Positions 1-8,783 of a stretch of 27,268 nucleotides of DNA are shown in pieces. The notes under the pieces were generated by a model. That model searched no databases. It was not told the origin of the DNA and saw nothing but the letters and a program-made list of their open reading frames with translations. The translations under genes were made by a program, and so were the position numbers. The DNA comes from a virus: positions 1 to 27,268 of the IMG/VR virus record IMGVR_UViG_3300021378_000136; one strand, 5' to 3'. Positions within the stretch are counted from its first letter, which is position 1; every line of letters starts with the position of its first letter.

Positions 1-3000
1 AGGCCAATGGTTTTGAGATGATCCTGAAGCAGCCGCTGAGGCAGGTTTGTTTGCCGTTAGTTGCGTTGAGCTATCAACTGATACAACTTCAAAGATATCA
101 ACAACACCGCTTACAACGACCTTAATAAAGTCACCAGCAGTATAAGTACTATCGAGGGCTGTGCCTGTAATTAATTTAGAACCTACCGAAGTACCAACTG
201 CAAGTCCTGTTGAACCGTTGGGTGTTTTTTCCTGATATATTCTTTCGCCTGGATTAAATCTTCCTGTAATATTATTTACTGTGAAGAACTCGTGGCCATT
301 ATTAGTTAAACTTATTGAACCTGTAGATGAATTAAAGTTATGTCTATTTAATGCAAACTTAATATCTTCATCTTGATATGATTTCCAAGCAGAGTTATTT
401 GTTGAAGTAAATAGAACACCGTCACCCCAATCCTGAGTAATAGCAGCACCTTGAGTTTCACCTGGTGTTAAATCAATCCCACCTACTTTAGCAGTATATA
501 CAAGGTAATTAGGATCCGAAGCATCAGGCTGAATTACAAATGAATATTCTTTTTCAACATCTAATCTAACCGGAGCTTCAAAAGTAAACTTGGTTGCTAA
601 TGATGCATCTTCAGATACATTTACATCGGCAGGTAACTTATGTACTACAGAGAAAGGAATAATTGCATTAGTTGGATAACCGTTAATTACTTCTCTTATT
701 TGTACTGATACACCATTAAGAGCAGCATTAGAGTTTGCGTTTGCATCTGTGGTTGAAGGCTTACGTTTAAAGTAAACATCAATATCAGATAAGTAAACTG
801 AATTGGAACCTGCGCCCATACCTTTCTTAACAAAGAATGTTTGAGCAAGTGGATCTCTACCTCGTAAACGACGTGCAACGTTTCTTGTCGTTACTGTTGT
901 GTTTACATCAAAGTTTGGAGATCTTGTTGAAGTTGTTAATGCTGTTTTCTCAACACTGAAGTTATATGCTCTGTAAGTAACGAATCCTTTTGATGTTGAA
1001 GCAGAATCAAGACTGCTATATAAATTAACATCTGCAATTTCTAATATTCTGTCACCTACATAAAATGTTTCGGCGGGTAAAGCAAAGACTGCTCTTAATA
1101 CACCGTTTGCATCTGTTGATACTGCGGCTGCTTTAACTCCTGTTCTTTGAACATCTTCAACATTATTTGCTGTTGAGGATCCAGGAAGTACGTGAGCATC
1201 AACGTTAACACCATCAAAGAAGAAGTAATGTCTTTGGTTAGGTCTTAACCCAGCCATATAGATTTTAATATCTCTTGCTGCCATAAATGGTTCAAACTGA
1301 AAGTTAGAAACAAATTCGCCAACATCAGAAACTTCTACTGTACTATCAACATTAATTTCACTTGTTCTTGTTGTAAAGGTTGTGGTTTCAACACCACCGC
1401 CTCTACGACGACCACCCATTCTTCTTCCCCAACGTTCTTGTTGAGTTACGACTGTTGTTGTCGTATCTGTCATTGGTACAATTTCTTGAATTGCATCAAC
1501 GAAGTCTTCAAATGGACCGGCTAGGTCAATATCAATCGTAGCAGGATTAACTGTTGTATCATAAGCAGCATCGTAAGGTGGAGATATTGCTCCTTCACCT
1601 ACATACTTATAGAAGTTACTTACAGCATTACGATAACCTGAAGCGTATGGTTGATCTATAATTTGAACATTAGAGTTTCTTCCAATTGTACCTACCTTTG
1701 CATTTGAGGCAGATGGAAATACTGATGCACCTGTTGATGAATCATATGTTAAATCTAATGCGAATGTTTTAACAGCAGGAGTTAATATCTTTTGATTAAA
1801 TGGAACCGCTGCTTTAAATTGTGGATCGGCAATTTCAGCAAGACTTAAATTATTAAATGGATCAACAACGAAACCATTTTTAAATCTGCTTAAACCGTTT
1901 TCATCTCTAACAACCATATTAGAAGTTTCAGATTCTAATTGATTCAATGAAATGTAATATTGCATGTTATCAATTTTCTTTTCTAATTGATGCATATCTT
2001 TCATTGTGTAGTTTTTAACACCTACAGCTTTAGGACGGATTGAGTATTCGTTCTTACGAAGAATATTTGCTTGTTTATGAGATAGTGCAGGATATCCTGG
2101 AATCTCAATTTGAGCAATCGCAACTTGGTCAGTATCAACTGATGGAGGTACTGCATATCTATCCTCTTCGCCTTTAATGATTGAAAGCTCACCGTAAGAA
2201 TCACATACGATTGTATCAATTCTTGTAAGGTAATATTCTAAATCAGTCGTTATACTATTTCCGAGTGCAGGTAATAATGGAGGATTAGAAAAAGCAATTG
2301 TGTTAGAACCAACAGGTATGTTTGATAATACAGGACCAGGAGCAGATACATTTGTATAATCTGCGGCCGTATCTTTATTTGTATATTGTCTAAAGTCAAA
2401 GCAATCTCTTAAATTAAAACGTCTACCTGAAGAAGATACATAAGTTGGTATTTCATATCTATCTAATGAATTAGGATAACTGTTAATTGTAAAGAATGCT
2501 TCACCAGATACATTAGAGAGTTGGAATACTCCTACTTGTATTGAAAGATTTTCATTTCCTGGCTGTGGTCGACCTTCAATATATTCCATGTAAGATATAT
2601 CATAATAAGTATCTTTTTGATTAGGTCTTAATACGAAGCTGCTTGTCCAATCAGTTCCTGAAGTTTGTCCTGTAATACTAATGATCTTATATACATCAGG
2701 GAAACCTAATTGATACTTAGTCGTTGCTGGTGCATGCGTCACCTGAACATAAGGAGTCTTTGATAATTTGGAATAAGGATCTACGCCGCTTGAACCAATT
2801 AATCTTTTATTATAATATACATATACTTGAGCAGCAGCCGAAGAACTAAAGTTAACGGTTAGTTCAGAATTATTATTTGCTAATGAGAAACTGGTGACTG
2901 CGTGTTGAACTGATGTACTATCAATCACAACAATATCATCGTTAGTACAATTAAAATCTTCACCAGCAACTGCTGATATTGTTAATGAACCACTCGTATG

Positions 3001-4518
3001 AGAAATTGCACCAGATCTAACTCTTACAGGAACAAGTGTATCGTTAGTTCCATATAAACTATTTAAACCTGTGTCAAATATTAATGATCTTTGACCTGAT
3101 CTGTGTAATGTATTACCAACTCTGATATATCCATTACCGTCTGTAATTCTATCAAGATCAGCAATACTATTAGAACCATTCATAATCACACGTGATAAGA
3201 ATACTTTCGTTGGTGTAATATTAGTAACGATTGCTGTACCTAAATTACTTGAGCTTTGATTTTGTAAAGTAACTTCTGTATTATCAAGATCTATTCTACC
3301 GTTGAAGCTTACAATATCAACATAGTTTCCATAATCAAAAGATACGCTTTGGTTTTCAACTTCTTCAGTGCCTGAGATTTGATCTATTGGGAATGCGCGC
3401 TCACCGGAATTTTCTACTCTATAACCTTTAACGTAAGCAACACCAGTTCCTACTAATACATTTACTTTACTTGCACCGCCACCCTCAGGTACACGGTCAT
3501 CAGTTTGTAATGGGAAGTTATCTAAAATGTAGTTTCCTGATTCTTCATATGTACGTCTTGCGAGTTCTTCACCTAATACATTGTACTGTGAAACATCACG
3601 AACAGTAATTGCATTACCGTTTTCATAACGAACTAATGTAAAGAAGTCTGAGTTTGATTTAGCAAGGGATGTTGCTAAAACAGTTAACGTAGGTGTTAGT
3701 TTTAATCTATCAGCACCAGGAGCATTTTCATTTTTAGATCCGTTTGCATTATCATACAAAGAAGCATCTTGTAATGAATCAACTAATGTTTCGGATACTG
3801 TGAAACCAACTGATTTTAAGTTAGGAACGTTTGAATATTTTTCTACAATTATATTTTGTGCGGCAACAAATATGAAATGACCTTTTTGGAATATAATACC
3901 AGGAGCAGCTTCAATACCAAATGATTTACCAACATGAGGAGTTGAGATTCCGTCTGCCACGTTAATTGTTGTAATACCAGTTGTAGGTGTTAAGACTTGA
4001 GTTGTCGTACCTACTTTATATTTGTATAAGTTAATGGTTAATTGTTCACCAGCAATAAACTGTGTTGCTGTTGAAGTCGTGTTTGTGTAGTTAACATAAA
4101 AAGTATTTAAATCAGGCGGTCTTGTAGCAAATCCAATAGATGCTTGAACAATATTTGCTCTTAGTCCTGAGGATGCGCCAACAATTTCATAAACTTCATC
4201 CAATAAAACATCTTGGCCAGCAATACTTTCAGTTACTGTTTTACTAATATATGTTTCAGGATTGAATGTTCCGCCGTCAACCATCTTGACGAATTGAAGA
4301 TCATCGAGATCTGTAAAGTTACAGCCTTTTACAACCGAACCTTCTTTGAATATGTTATCTCCAAATTGCTCTACTTGATTCTGAAGAGTAGTTTGAAGTT
4401 GAGTAAGCTCTCTTGCCTGCACAGCATACCCAGGCTTGAACATGACGCGATAGAATTGCTTCTCAACGTCGTAGTCGTCAAAATATGGAGCTTGATTTAA
4501 ATTTTTATTAATAGGCAT
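1..4518 (-). CDS. DUF4815-type giant baseplate/tail-fibre structural protein, 3' end outside window
   Basis: The minus-strand frame is open from the ATG at 4516-4518 to base 1, giving about 1506 residues with the C-terminus missing. The N-terminus (APYFDDYD, then FKPGYAVQARELTQLQT at about residues 30-50) is the conserved start of the DUF4815 structural proteins of marine T4-like phages. These occupy the gp9/gp10 position after gp8, as here. Most of the chain is beta-rich, with many short Thr/Ser/Asn repeats typical of a virion surface protein. Residues about 1025-1043 form an unusual Arg/Gly patch (RWGRRMGGRRRGGG) between Thr-rich stretches. An AAGGA Shine-Dalgarno lies about 12 bases before the start, overlapping the end of the gp8 gene. 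The probable role is a peripheral baseplate or fibre-attachment protein; the exact function is not known. The family call is from memory of the N-terminal signature. Confidence 0.8.
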   Translation of the reverse strand, partial: MPINKNLNQAPYFDDYDVEKQFYRVMFKPGYAVQARELTQLQTTLQNQVEQFGDNIFKEGSVVKGCNFTDLDDLQFVKMVDGGTFNPETYISKTVTESIAGQDVLLDEVYEIVGASSGLRANIVQASIGFATRPPDLNTFYVNYTNTTSTATQFIAGEQLTINLYKYKVGTTTQVLTPTTGITTINVADGISTPHVGKSFGIEAAPGIIFQKGHFIFVAAQNIIVEKYSNVPNLKSVGFTVSETLVDSLQDASLYDNANGSKNENAPGADRLKLTPTLTVLATSLAKSNSDFFTLVRYENGNAITVRDVSQYNVLGEELARRTYEESGNYILDNFPLQTDDRVPEGGGASKVNVLVGTGVAYVKGYRVENSGERAFPIDQISGTEEVENQSVSFDYGNYVDIVSFNGRIDLDNTEVTLQNQSSSNLGTAIVTNITPTKVFLSRVIMNGSNSIADLDRITDGNGYIRVGNTLHRSGQRSLIFDTGLNSLYGTNDTLVPVRVRSGAISHTSGSLTISAVAGEDFNCTNDDIVVIDSTSVQHAVTSFSLANNNSELTVNFSSSAAAQVYVYYNKRLIGSSGVDPYSKLSKTPYVQVTHAPATTKYQLGFPDVYKIISITGQTSGTDWTSSFVLRPNQKDTYYDISYMEYIEGRPQPGNENLSIQVGVFQLSNVSGEAFFTINSYPNSLDRYEIPTYVSSSGRRFNLRDCFDFRQYTNKDTAADYTNVSAPGPVLSNIPVGSNTIAFSNPPLLPALGNSITTDLEYYLTRIDTIVCDSYGELSIIKGEEDRYAVPPSVDTDQVAIAQIEIPGYPALSHKQANILRKNEYSIRPKAVGVKNYTMKDMHQLEKKIDNMQYYISLNQLESETSNMVVRDENGLSRFKNGFVVDPFNNLSLAEIADPQFKAAVPFNQKILTPAVKTFALDLTYDSSTGASVFPSASNAKVGTIGRNSNVQIIDQPYASGYRNAVSNFYKYVGEGAISPPYDAAYDTTVNPATIDIDLAGPFEDFVDAIQEIVPMTDTTTTVVTQQERWGRRMGGRRRGGGVETTTFTTRTSEINVDSTVEVSDVGEFVSNFQFEPFMAARDIKIYMAGLRPNQRHYFFFDGVNVDAHVLPGSSTANNVEDVQRTGVKAAAVSTDANGVLRAVFALPAETFYVGDRILEIADVNLYSSLDSASTSKGFVTYRAYNFSVEKTALTTSTRSPNFDVNTTVTTRNVARRLRGRDPLAQTFFVKKGMGAGSNSVYLSDIDVYFKRKPSTTDANANSNAALNGVSVQIREVINGYPTNAIIPFSVVHKLPADVNVSEDASLATKFTFEAPVRLDVEKEYSFVIQPDASDPNYLVYTAKVGGIDLTPGETQGAAITQDWGDGVLFTSTNNSAWKSYQDEDIKFALNRHNFNSSTGSISLTNNGHEFFTVNNITGRFNPGERIYQEKTPNGSTGLAVGTSVGSKLITGTALDSTYTAGDFIKVVVSGVVDIFEVVSVDSSTQLTANKPASAAASGSSQNHWP

Positions 4519-4533
4519 CTTTACTTACGTTCC

Positions 4534-6519
4534 TTAAAATTCCAGTACAAACTTAAATTCCTCTCGGGAAAGTTCAGTTCTTGCTAATGGGAAGAAGTCT
4601 TCCATGAAGTACACTTCGCCTGTTCTTTGTATATAATCTGAATACACAACATTAGTGGCTACAGGATTATTTATTGTGATAAGCTGACCTGAATCTGAGC
4701 GAATAGGCAAATTAGGATTAAATGACGTATCACCGTTGCCTGATGTTGCTAAATTCTTATTTGGACCCATATATTCAGCTAAATAAACCGTATTGGCAGT
4801 TGCATCAACTTCATGTACTTGCGCAGTAAATGTTATTTCATTACTTCCATCTGTTTGTGTTATAACGCTATTTGCAGTTACTCTTTGATAGTCATTGGTT
4901 ACTATTGCGATTCTATTATCAAAAATTGCCGGGCTTGCACCTGTCGTAACTCCTGATCTCCACCCTGAACCAAGTTGTCTAAACTGTGGGCTTCTTACAA
5001 TACCAATAGCACCATAAGTATTTACTCCGCCAATGTTAGTATTATCGTCTGCGGTAATATATCCATAGAATGAAAAATGTTTACATTTAAATTCATCTAA
5101 TAAACTATATGCATGGCCACCGCCTGGCTCTATAATTGCTCTTGCCACTGCTCTTACATCTGTTCTATTTACATCAGCGGGATTAAATCCTGAAGGATCT
5201 ACTACAGCAGCTGTAATGTTGTTATAATCTTGTCCTCTATTTAAAACAGTTGTCTTTGTAATTCTTCCATTACTTATTGTAGGGATTGCGACTGCACCAA
5301 CACCATCTCCTTTAATATCAATTCTTGGAAAGATTTGTACACTTGCATTAAATACAACTCCTGCTTTATTTGGAGTCTTAACTGATGTAAATACGCCGCC
5401 TGATGTATATGCTCCAAATGCAGTTCCATCAACCGGTGTATTTAAAGTTTGTAATACATCATTAACATATGATCTTGAAGAGTGCAATGCAAATGTATCT
5501 GCTGTTAATACATCAACATAATAAGTTGGAGTACCATCACCTGTTACATCGTTAATCTCAGTCATACCTAAAACATCTGTAAAATTAACAGGTTGACCAT
5601 CTTCGAGATTATGCGCTACTGAAGTAATCACGACTGGGTTTGCTTGAGTTGCTCCGGTTACGTTTCCTCTATCAGGATTTGCTAATTCTGTTTTAACTCT
5701 AACTTCAACATTACCTGTGTTAGTATTATAGGAGTAATATTCAAGTTTAAATAAATTAGTAATAGCGCTTGAAGGATTTGTTAAGTAAATATATTGTCCA
5801 GTTAAAGTATTAATTGTCTGAGGCCAATTGGTTTCTGTAGGATTAATGAATAAAGTGGTAAGACCTTCAGTTGATGCTGTTGAGCTTGTTTCTAATCTTG
5901 GAGCTTGAGTTAAATAACCATTCCATAAATTATAGCCTTGGTTATCAAGAGGATTCGAGATTTCTACATCTGAAATACCACCACCCAAAATTCCTGTAGG
6001 ATTAGTATTAGCACTAGGATCAATTGGAATATAACCTAAAGCATTATAAGCTTCAAATTGTAAAGTAGTTAAACGATACATATACTTCCAAATGTATCCA
6101 TCTGCAGTTTCATATATTTGCGTTACATTAGCAGAATCAAAAGTTGGAGGAGATTCTGCAGTAGACCTTTGCGAATTGTCAATACATTTATAGACTCGAT
6201 AATCACCAGTGTCGTTGTCGTTTGGTCCAACAACTGCATAGAATTTTAATCCATCCAAATCAAGAGCATCATCGTACTGATCATATATTGATCCTTTCTG
6301 CCAAGGATAATACTTAATCATAAAATTAATATCGTTATTATTAATTCTTTTACCAAATAAAGTATTTTCTAGGAATTCATTTGACGAGACAGCCGAATCT
6401 ACTGGATTGAAATTTCCAATAGTTGATACGAACATATAATATTCTTCGTTAGCTTTAACGTCAGCCAAGAACATTCTATTAATATCCGTCTTAAAATTAT
6501 TTGTTAGAATTTCTGCCAT
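4534..6519 (-). CDS. 8: Baseplate wedge subunit gp8 homologue, enlarged (661 aa)
   Basis: This is the wedge protein that in T4 forms a dimer linking gp6/gp7 and gp10. The N-terminal third keeps gp8 landmarks: YYPWQKGSIYDQYDD (T4 has a similar RRDWGD...Y segment), VYKCID, a TAESPPTF-like loop and DGYIWKYMYRL (T4 DGYVWEYLFEI). The C-terminus TGEVYFMEDF...FVLEF matches the T4 SGEMIYMEN...ILFTF ending. T4 gp8 is about 334 aa, so this copy is about twice as long. The extra length is in the middle and includes a module at about residues 288-376 with NPVVITSVAHNLEDGQPV, GMTEIND, TADTFAL and YTSGG. I recognise this as a small repeat module seen in many phage tail proteins. The start is the first ATG of the open frame. 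Two AATAAATA boxes lie just upstream (6535-6554). Confidence 0.88.
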   Translation of the reverse strand: MAEILTNNFKTDINRMFLADVKANEEYYMFVSTIGNFNPVDSAVSSNEFLENTLFGKRINNNDINFMIKYYPWQKGSIYDQYDDALDLDGLKFYAVVGPNDNDTGDYRVYKCIDNSQRSTAESPPTFDSANVTQIYETADGYIWKYMYRLTTLQFEAYNALGYIPIDPSANTNPTGILGGGISDVEISNPLDNQGYNLWNGYLTQAPRLETSSTASTEGLTTLFINPTETNWPQTINTLTGQYIYLTNPSSAITNLFKLEYYSYNTNTGNVEVRVKTELANPDRGNVTGATQANPVVITSVAHNLEDGQPVNFTDVLGMTEINDVTGDGTPTYYVDVLTADTFALHSSRSYVNDVLQTLNTPVDGTAFGAYTSGGVFTSVKTPNKAGVVFNASVQIFPRIDIKGDGVGAVAIPTISNGRITKTTVLNRGQDYNNITAAVVDPSGFNPADVNRTDVRAVARAIIEPGGGHAYSLLDEFKCKHFSFYGYITADDNTNIGGVNTYGAIGIVRSPQFRQLGSGWRSGVTTGASPAIFDNRIAIVTNDYQRVTANSVITQTDGSNEITFTAQVHEVDATANTVYLAEYMGPNKNLATSGNGDTSFNPNLPIRSDSGQLITINNPVATNVVYSDYIQRTGEVYFMEDFFPLARTELSREEFKFVLEF

Positions 6520-6534
6520 TTTAAATTTGTCTCT

Positions 6535-6554
6535 TATTTATTTGTTTATTTATT
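6535..6554 (-). promoter_or_regulatory. Candidate tandem late-promoter boxes before gp8 (weak)
   Basis: On the minus strand the 45-base gap upstream of the gp8 homologue contains AATAAATA twice, 12 bases apart (boxes at 6535-6542 and 6547-6554). Each differs from the T4 late box TATAAATA by one base. The farther box would leave a leader of about 20 bases with a weak AAGAGA ribosome site. In DNA this A+T-rich such near-matches are common, so this is only a candidate. Confidence 0.3.
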
Positions 6555-6563
6555 ACAATAACC

Positions 6564-8780
6564 TTAAGAAGAAAAAGATACCTTCTGTCGAGGCCAAGCG
6601 CGGCCTGATGTAGGTCTTCTTCCATTTGTTGTTTGTTCTGAACCACCTGCGATATATTTACCGCTTCCCATTCTTATTCCCCAAGGAATATGAACTCTTA
6701 ATGGTGGGGTTCCATATAATTCTGTTAAGTCTGCACCACCGTTTTGATAATCATTGTCTTTAACTCTATTTACTTCGGAGGAAGAATATAATTTAGTCGA
6801 AGATATATCTCCTGCGGAAGGTACACTACTAAAGTCAATTAAATTTTCTCCAATTAAATTTGACTTTGCATGTTTTATCATATGTGCTTTCAATTGAGCA
6901 ATAGATGGATATACGCCTCTCTGTGTAAACCAATGATCTAAGAATACTACTGCACAACCTGCCGCAACTGGAGCAGCACAACTTGTTCCAGAAAAGTAAG
7001 CCCACTTACCATCTTGGTATGTTGATATAGGATAGCTTGTCCATGTATATGCACCATAAGATGCAAAATCAACCGCTGGTCCTCGTGAACTATAATCATC
7101 CATTAATCTATTTGTATCATCTTGTTGGCAAGCAGCAATTGTAAACTGGTTATCACCACCGTCAATTTCAGATCTTAAACAGTAATAAGATAAGGGTGAA
7201 CCAGATACTATATCGGTAAACTGATTTCTTCCCTCACTATCTAAAGTATTTAATACTCCGTTTGCATTACTATCAATGTTAATTTTATTATTCCATCTTG
7301 GATCATCAGGATTAACCATTACATGAGCATTATTACCTGCACTCTTAAAATGATAAATTCCATTATAAGAATTATATTGGCCCATTATTGTATCAAAGAA
7401 TGTTGCTCTTGTTTGGTCAGGTACTGATATACACCAATTATCATTAGAAGTAATTGGATCTTGAATAACTCTTGGAACAAATAAGTTATTTGTAAATGAA
7501 GTTAAGTCTGAACCCCACCCAGAAGGTGTTGATGCCGATACAATAATTTGGCCAACCATTGAACCATGATACTCGCAAATATAATAGTATGTACCTGCTA
7601 CGCTTGGGGTCCAAGACATTGAAGAAGTACCTTGCCCAGATGCTCCTGAAACTTGACTTCCTGTTCCTGTCACGGATGCCGTTTTAAAATACATTGGGTG
7701 GCCACCCACTGCATTGTTTGTCATATTAATTGTATCACCAACAACCATATTAATTGTTGGGTCATTGCCTGAAACCGATCCGTTCCTATCTGTTCCACTT
7801 ACCTGATAATCACTTGATCCAGTTGCAGAAGCAGTAAAGCTTAAGCTTTGAGTGCTGCCTGTTCCTGTTGGTCTATTTACTGTTGATTGAACTCCAGTAT
7901 CTTTGTCATATACTTCAAGAGAATTAATTTGATCGCATTGATAAAATCTTTCGTGTTCAACTCCTGAATAACCCCATGCTCCAGTTACGACGGTTGCATT
8001 ACGAACTCCTGTAGCAGGATTAACTGCTTTAGTATTATGCCATTGAAGTACTGCATAATATGCATTCGTTGCGCCATCAGTTAAATATATAACTCGTAGT
8101 GTTGACTTTTTACCCCAACCACAATACTTACCACCTGCTGCACTTAGTACACCAATTGCGTGGTCTGAGAACCAATTTGTATTATTATTGGTTACTTGAT
8201 TATTTCTTGCAGAAGTAACTGAACTGTTGAACCCAGACCAATCCATAGGTACAAATTTAGAGTTATTAGAATCAAATTCTTCAAAATCTACGTGATCTTC
8301 ATGTCCTGCATTGTCTGTCGCAGGAGAACCTGCCTCAATAGCAACTATATCAACATAGTCACCAGCAAAGTTTGTTTTAACTGTGTCATCAAACTGATAA
8401 TCCCCAAAGTATCCTATAGGTGGGGTAGCATTTGCTGCGGGATTAAACTCACTTGTAAAATATGTATTCATTGAAGTATAGTCTTTACCATTAAGAGCAG
8501 TAGATGGCGAAAACTTTGTTCTATATGTTTGTGTATTACCTTCGTATCTTGGAGTACTTGTTGGATAAGATGTTTCTATTATGTTTCTTTCAGGTAAGCA
8601 TTCTATAACTTTACCGCTTGCTACAATTATTTCTGCTTCGTCTTCTGTTAACATCATACACAGTAAACCGTCAAATAGATCTGGGTTAAAGTTTAACTCC
8701 ATATCAACGGCTTCATTTTCCAATAGATCCGTTTCAGGAACTCCTGGCTGCATAACAATGTTATAAAGTTTCTTGGACAT
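6564..8780 (-). CDS. Subtilisin-like (S8) structural protein with an inserted cupredoxin domain
   Basis: 738 aa, in the gp7-gp8 interval of the wedge operon, so probably a virion protein. Residues about 10-70 resemble an I9 inhibitor/propeptide (LTEDEAEIIVASGKVIECLPE). S8 elements follow: DIVAIEAGSP at the position of the catalytic Asp motif, but with Glu149; SDHAIGVLSAAGG with His207; FKSAGNN with oxyanion Asn483; and FSGTSCAAPVAAG with Ser600. Between His207 and Asn483 lies a plastocyanin/azurin-like domain (about 310-416): GGHPMYF (His361) and YICEYHGSMVG (Cys402, His405, Met408), the full type-1 copper ligand set. The C-terminal ~45 residues (HIPWGIRMGSGKYIAGG, then GRRPTSGRAWPRQKV) look like a separate tail-protein module. 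A GAGAG ribosome site lies 7 bases before the ATG, within the end of the upstream gene. It may process baseplate parts or attack host surface protein; activity is unproven because of the Asp-to-Glu change. Confidence 0.82.
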   Translation of the reverse strand: MSKKLYNIVMQPGVPETDLLENEAVDMELNFNPDLFDGLLCMMLTEDEAEIIVASGKVIECLPERNIIETSYPTSTPRYEGNTQTYRTKFSPSTALNGKDYTSMNTYFTSEFNPAANATPPIGYFGDYQFDDTVKTNFAGDYVDIVAIEAGSPATDNAGHEDHVDFEEFDSNNSKFVPMDWSGFNSSVTSARNNQVTNNNTNWFSDHAIGVLSAAGGKYCGWGKKSTLRVIYLTDGATNAYYAVLQWHNTKAVNPATGVRNATVVTGAWGYSGVEHERFYQCDQINSLEVYDKDTGVQSTVNRPTGTGSTQSLSFTASATGSSDYQVSGTDRNGSVSGNDPTINMVVGDTINMTNNAVGGHPMYFKTASVTGTGSQVSGASGQGTSSMSWTPSVAGTYYYICEYHGSMVGQIIVSASTPSGWGSDLTSFTNNLFVPRVIQDPITSNDNWCISVPDQTRATFFDTIMGQYNSYNGIYHFKSAGNNAHVMVNPDDPRWNNKINIDSNANGVLNTLDSEGRNQFTDIVSGSPLSYYCLRSEIDGGDNQFTIAACQQDDTNRLMDDYSSRGPAVDFASYGAYTWTSYPISTYQDGKWAYFSGTSCAAPVAAGCAVVFLDHWFTQRGVYPSIAQLKAHMIKHAKSNLIGENLIDFSSVPSAGDISSTKLYSSSEVNRVKDNDYQNGGADLTELYGTPPLRVHIPWGIRMGSGKYIAGGSEQTTNGRRPTSGRAWPRQKVSFSS

Positions 8781-8783
8781 TTA

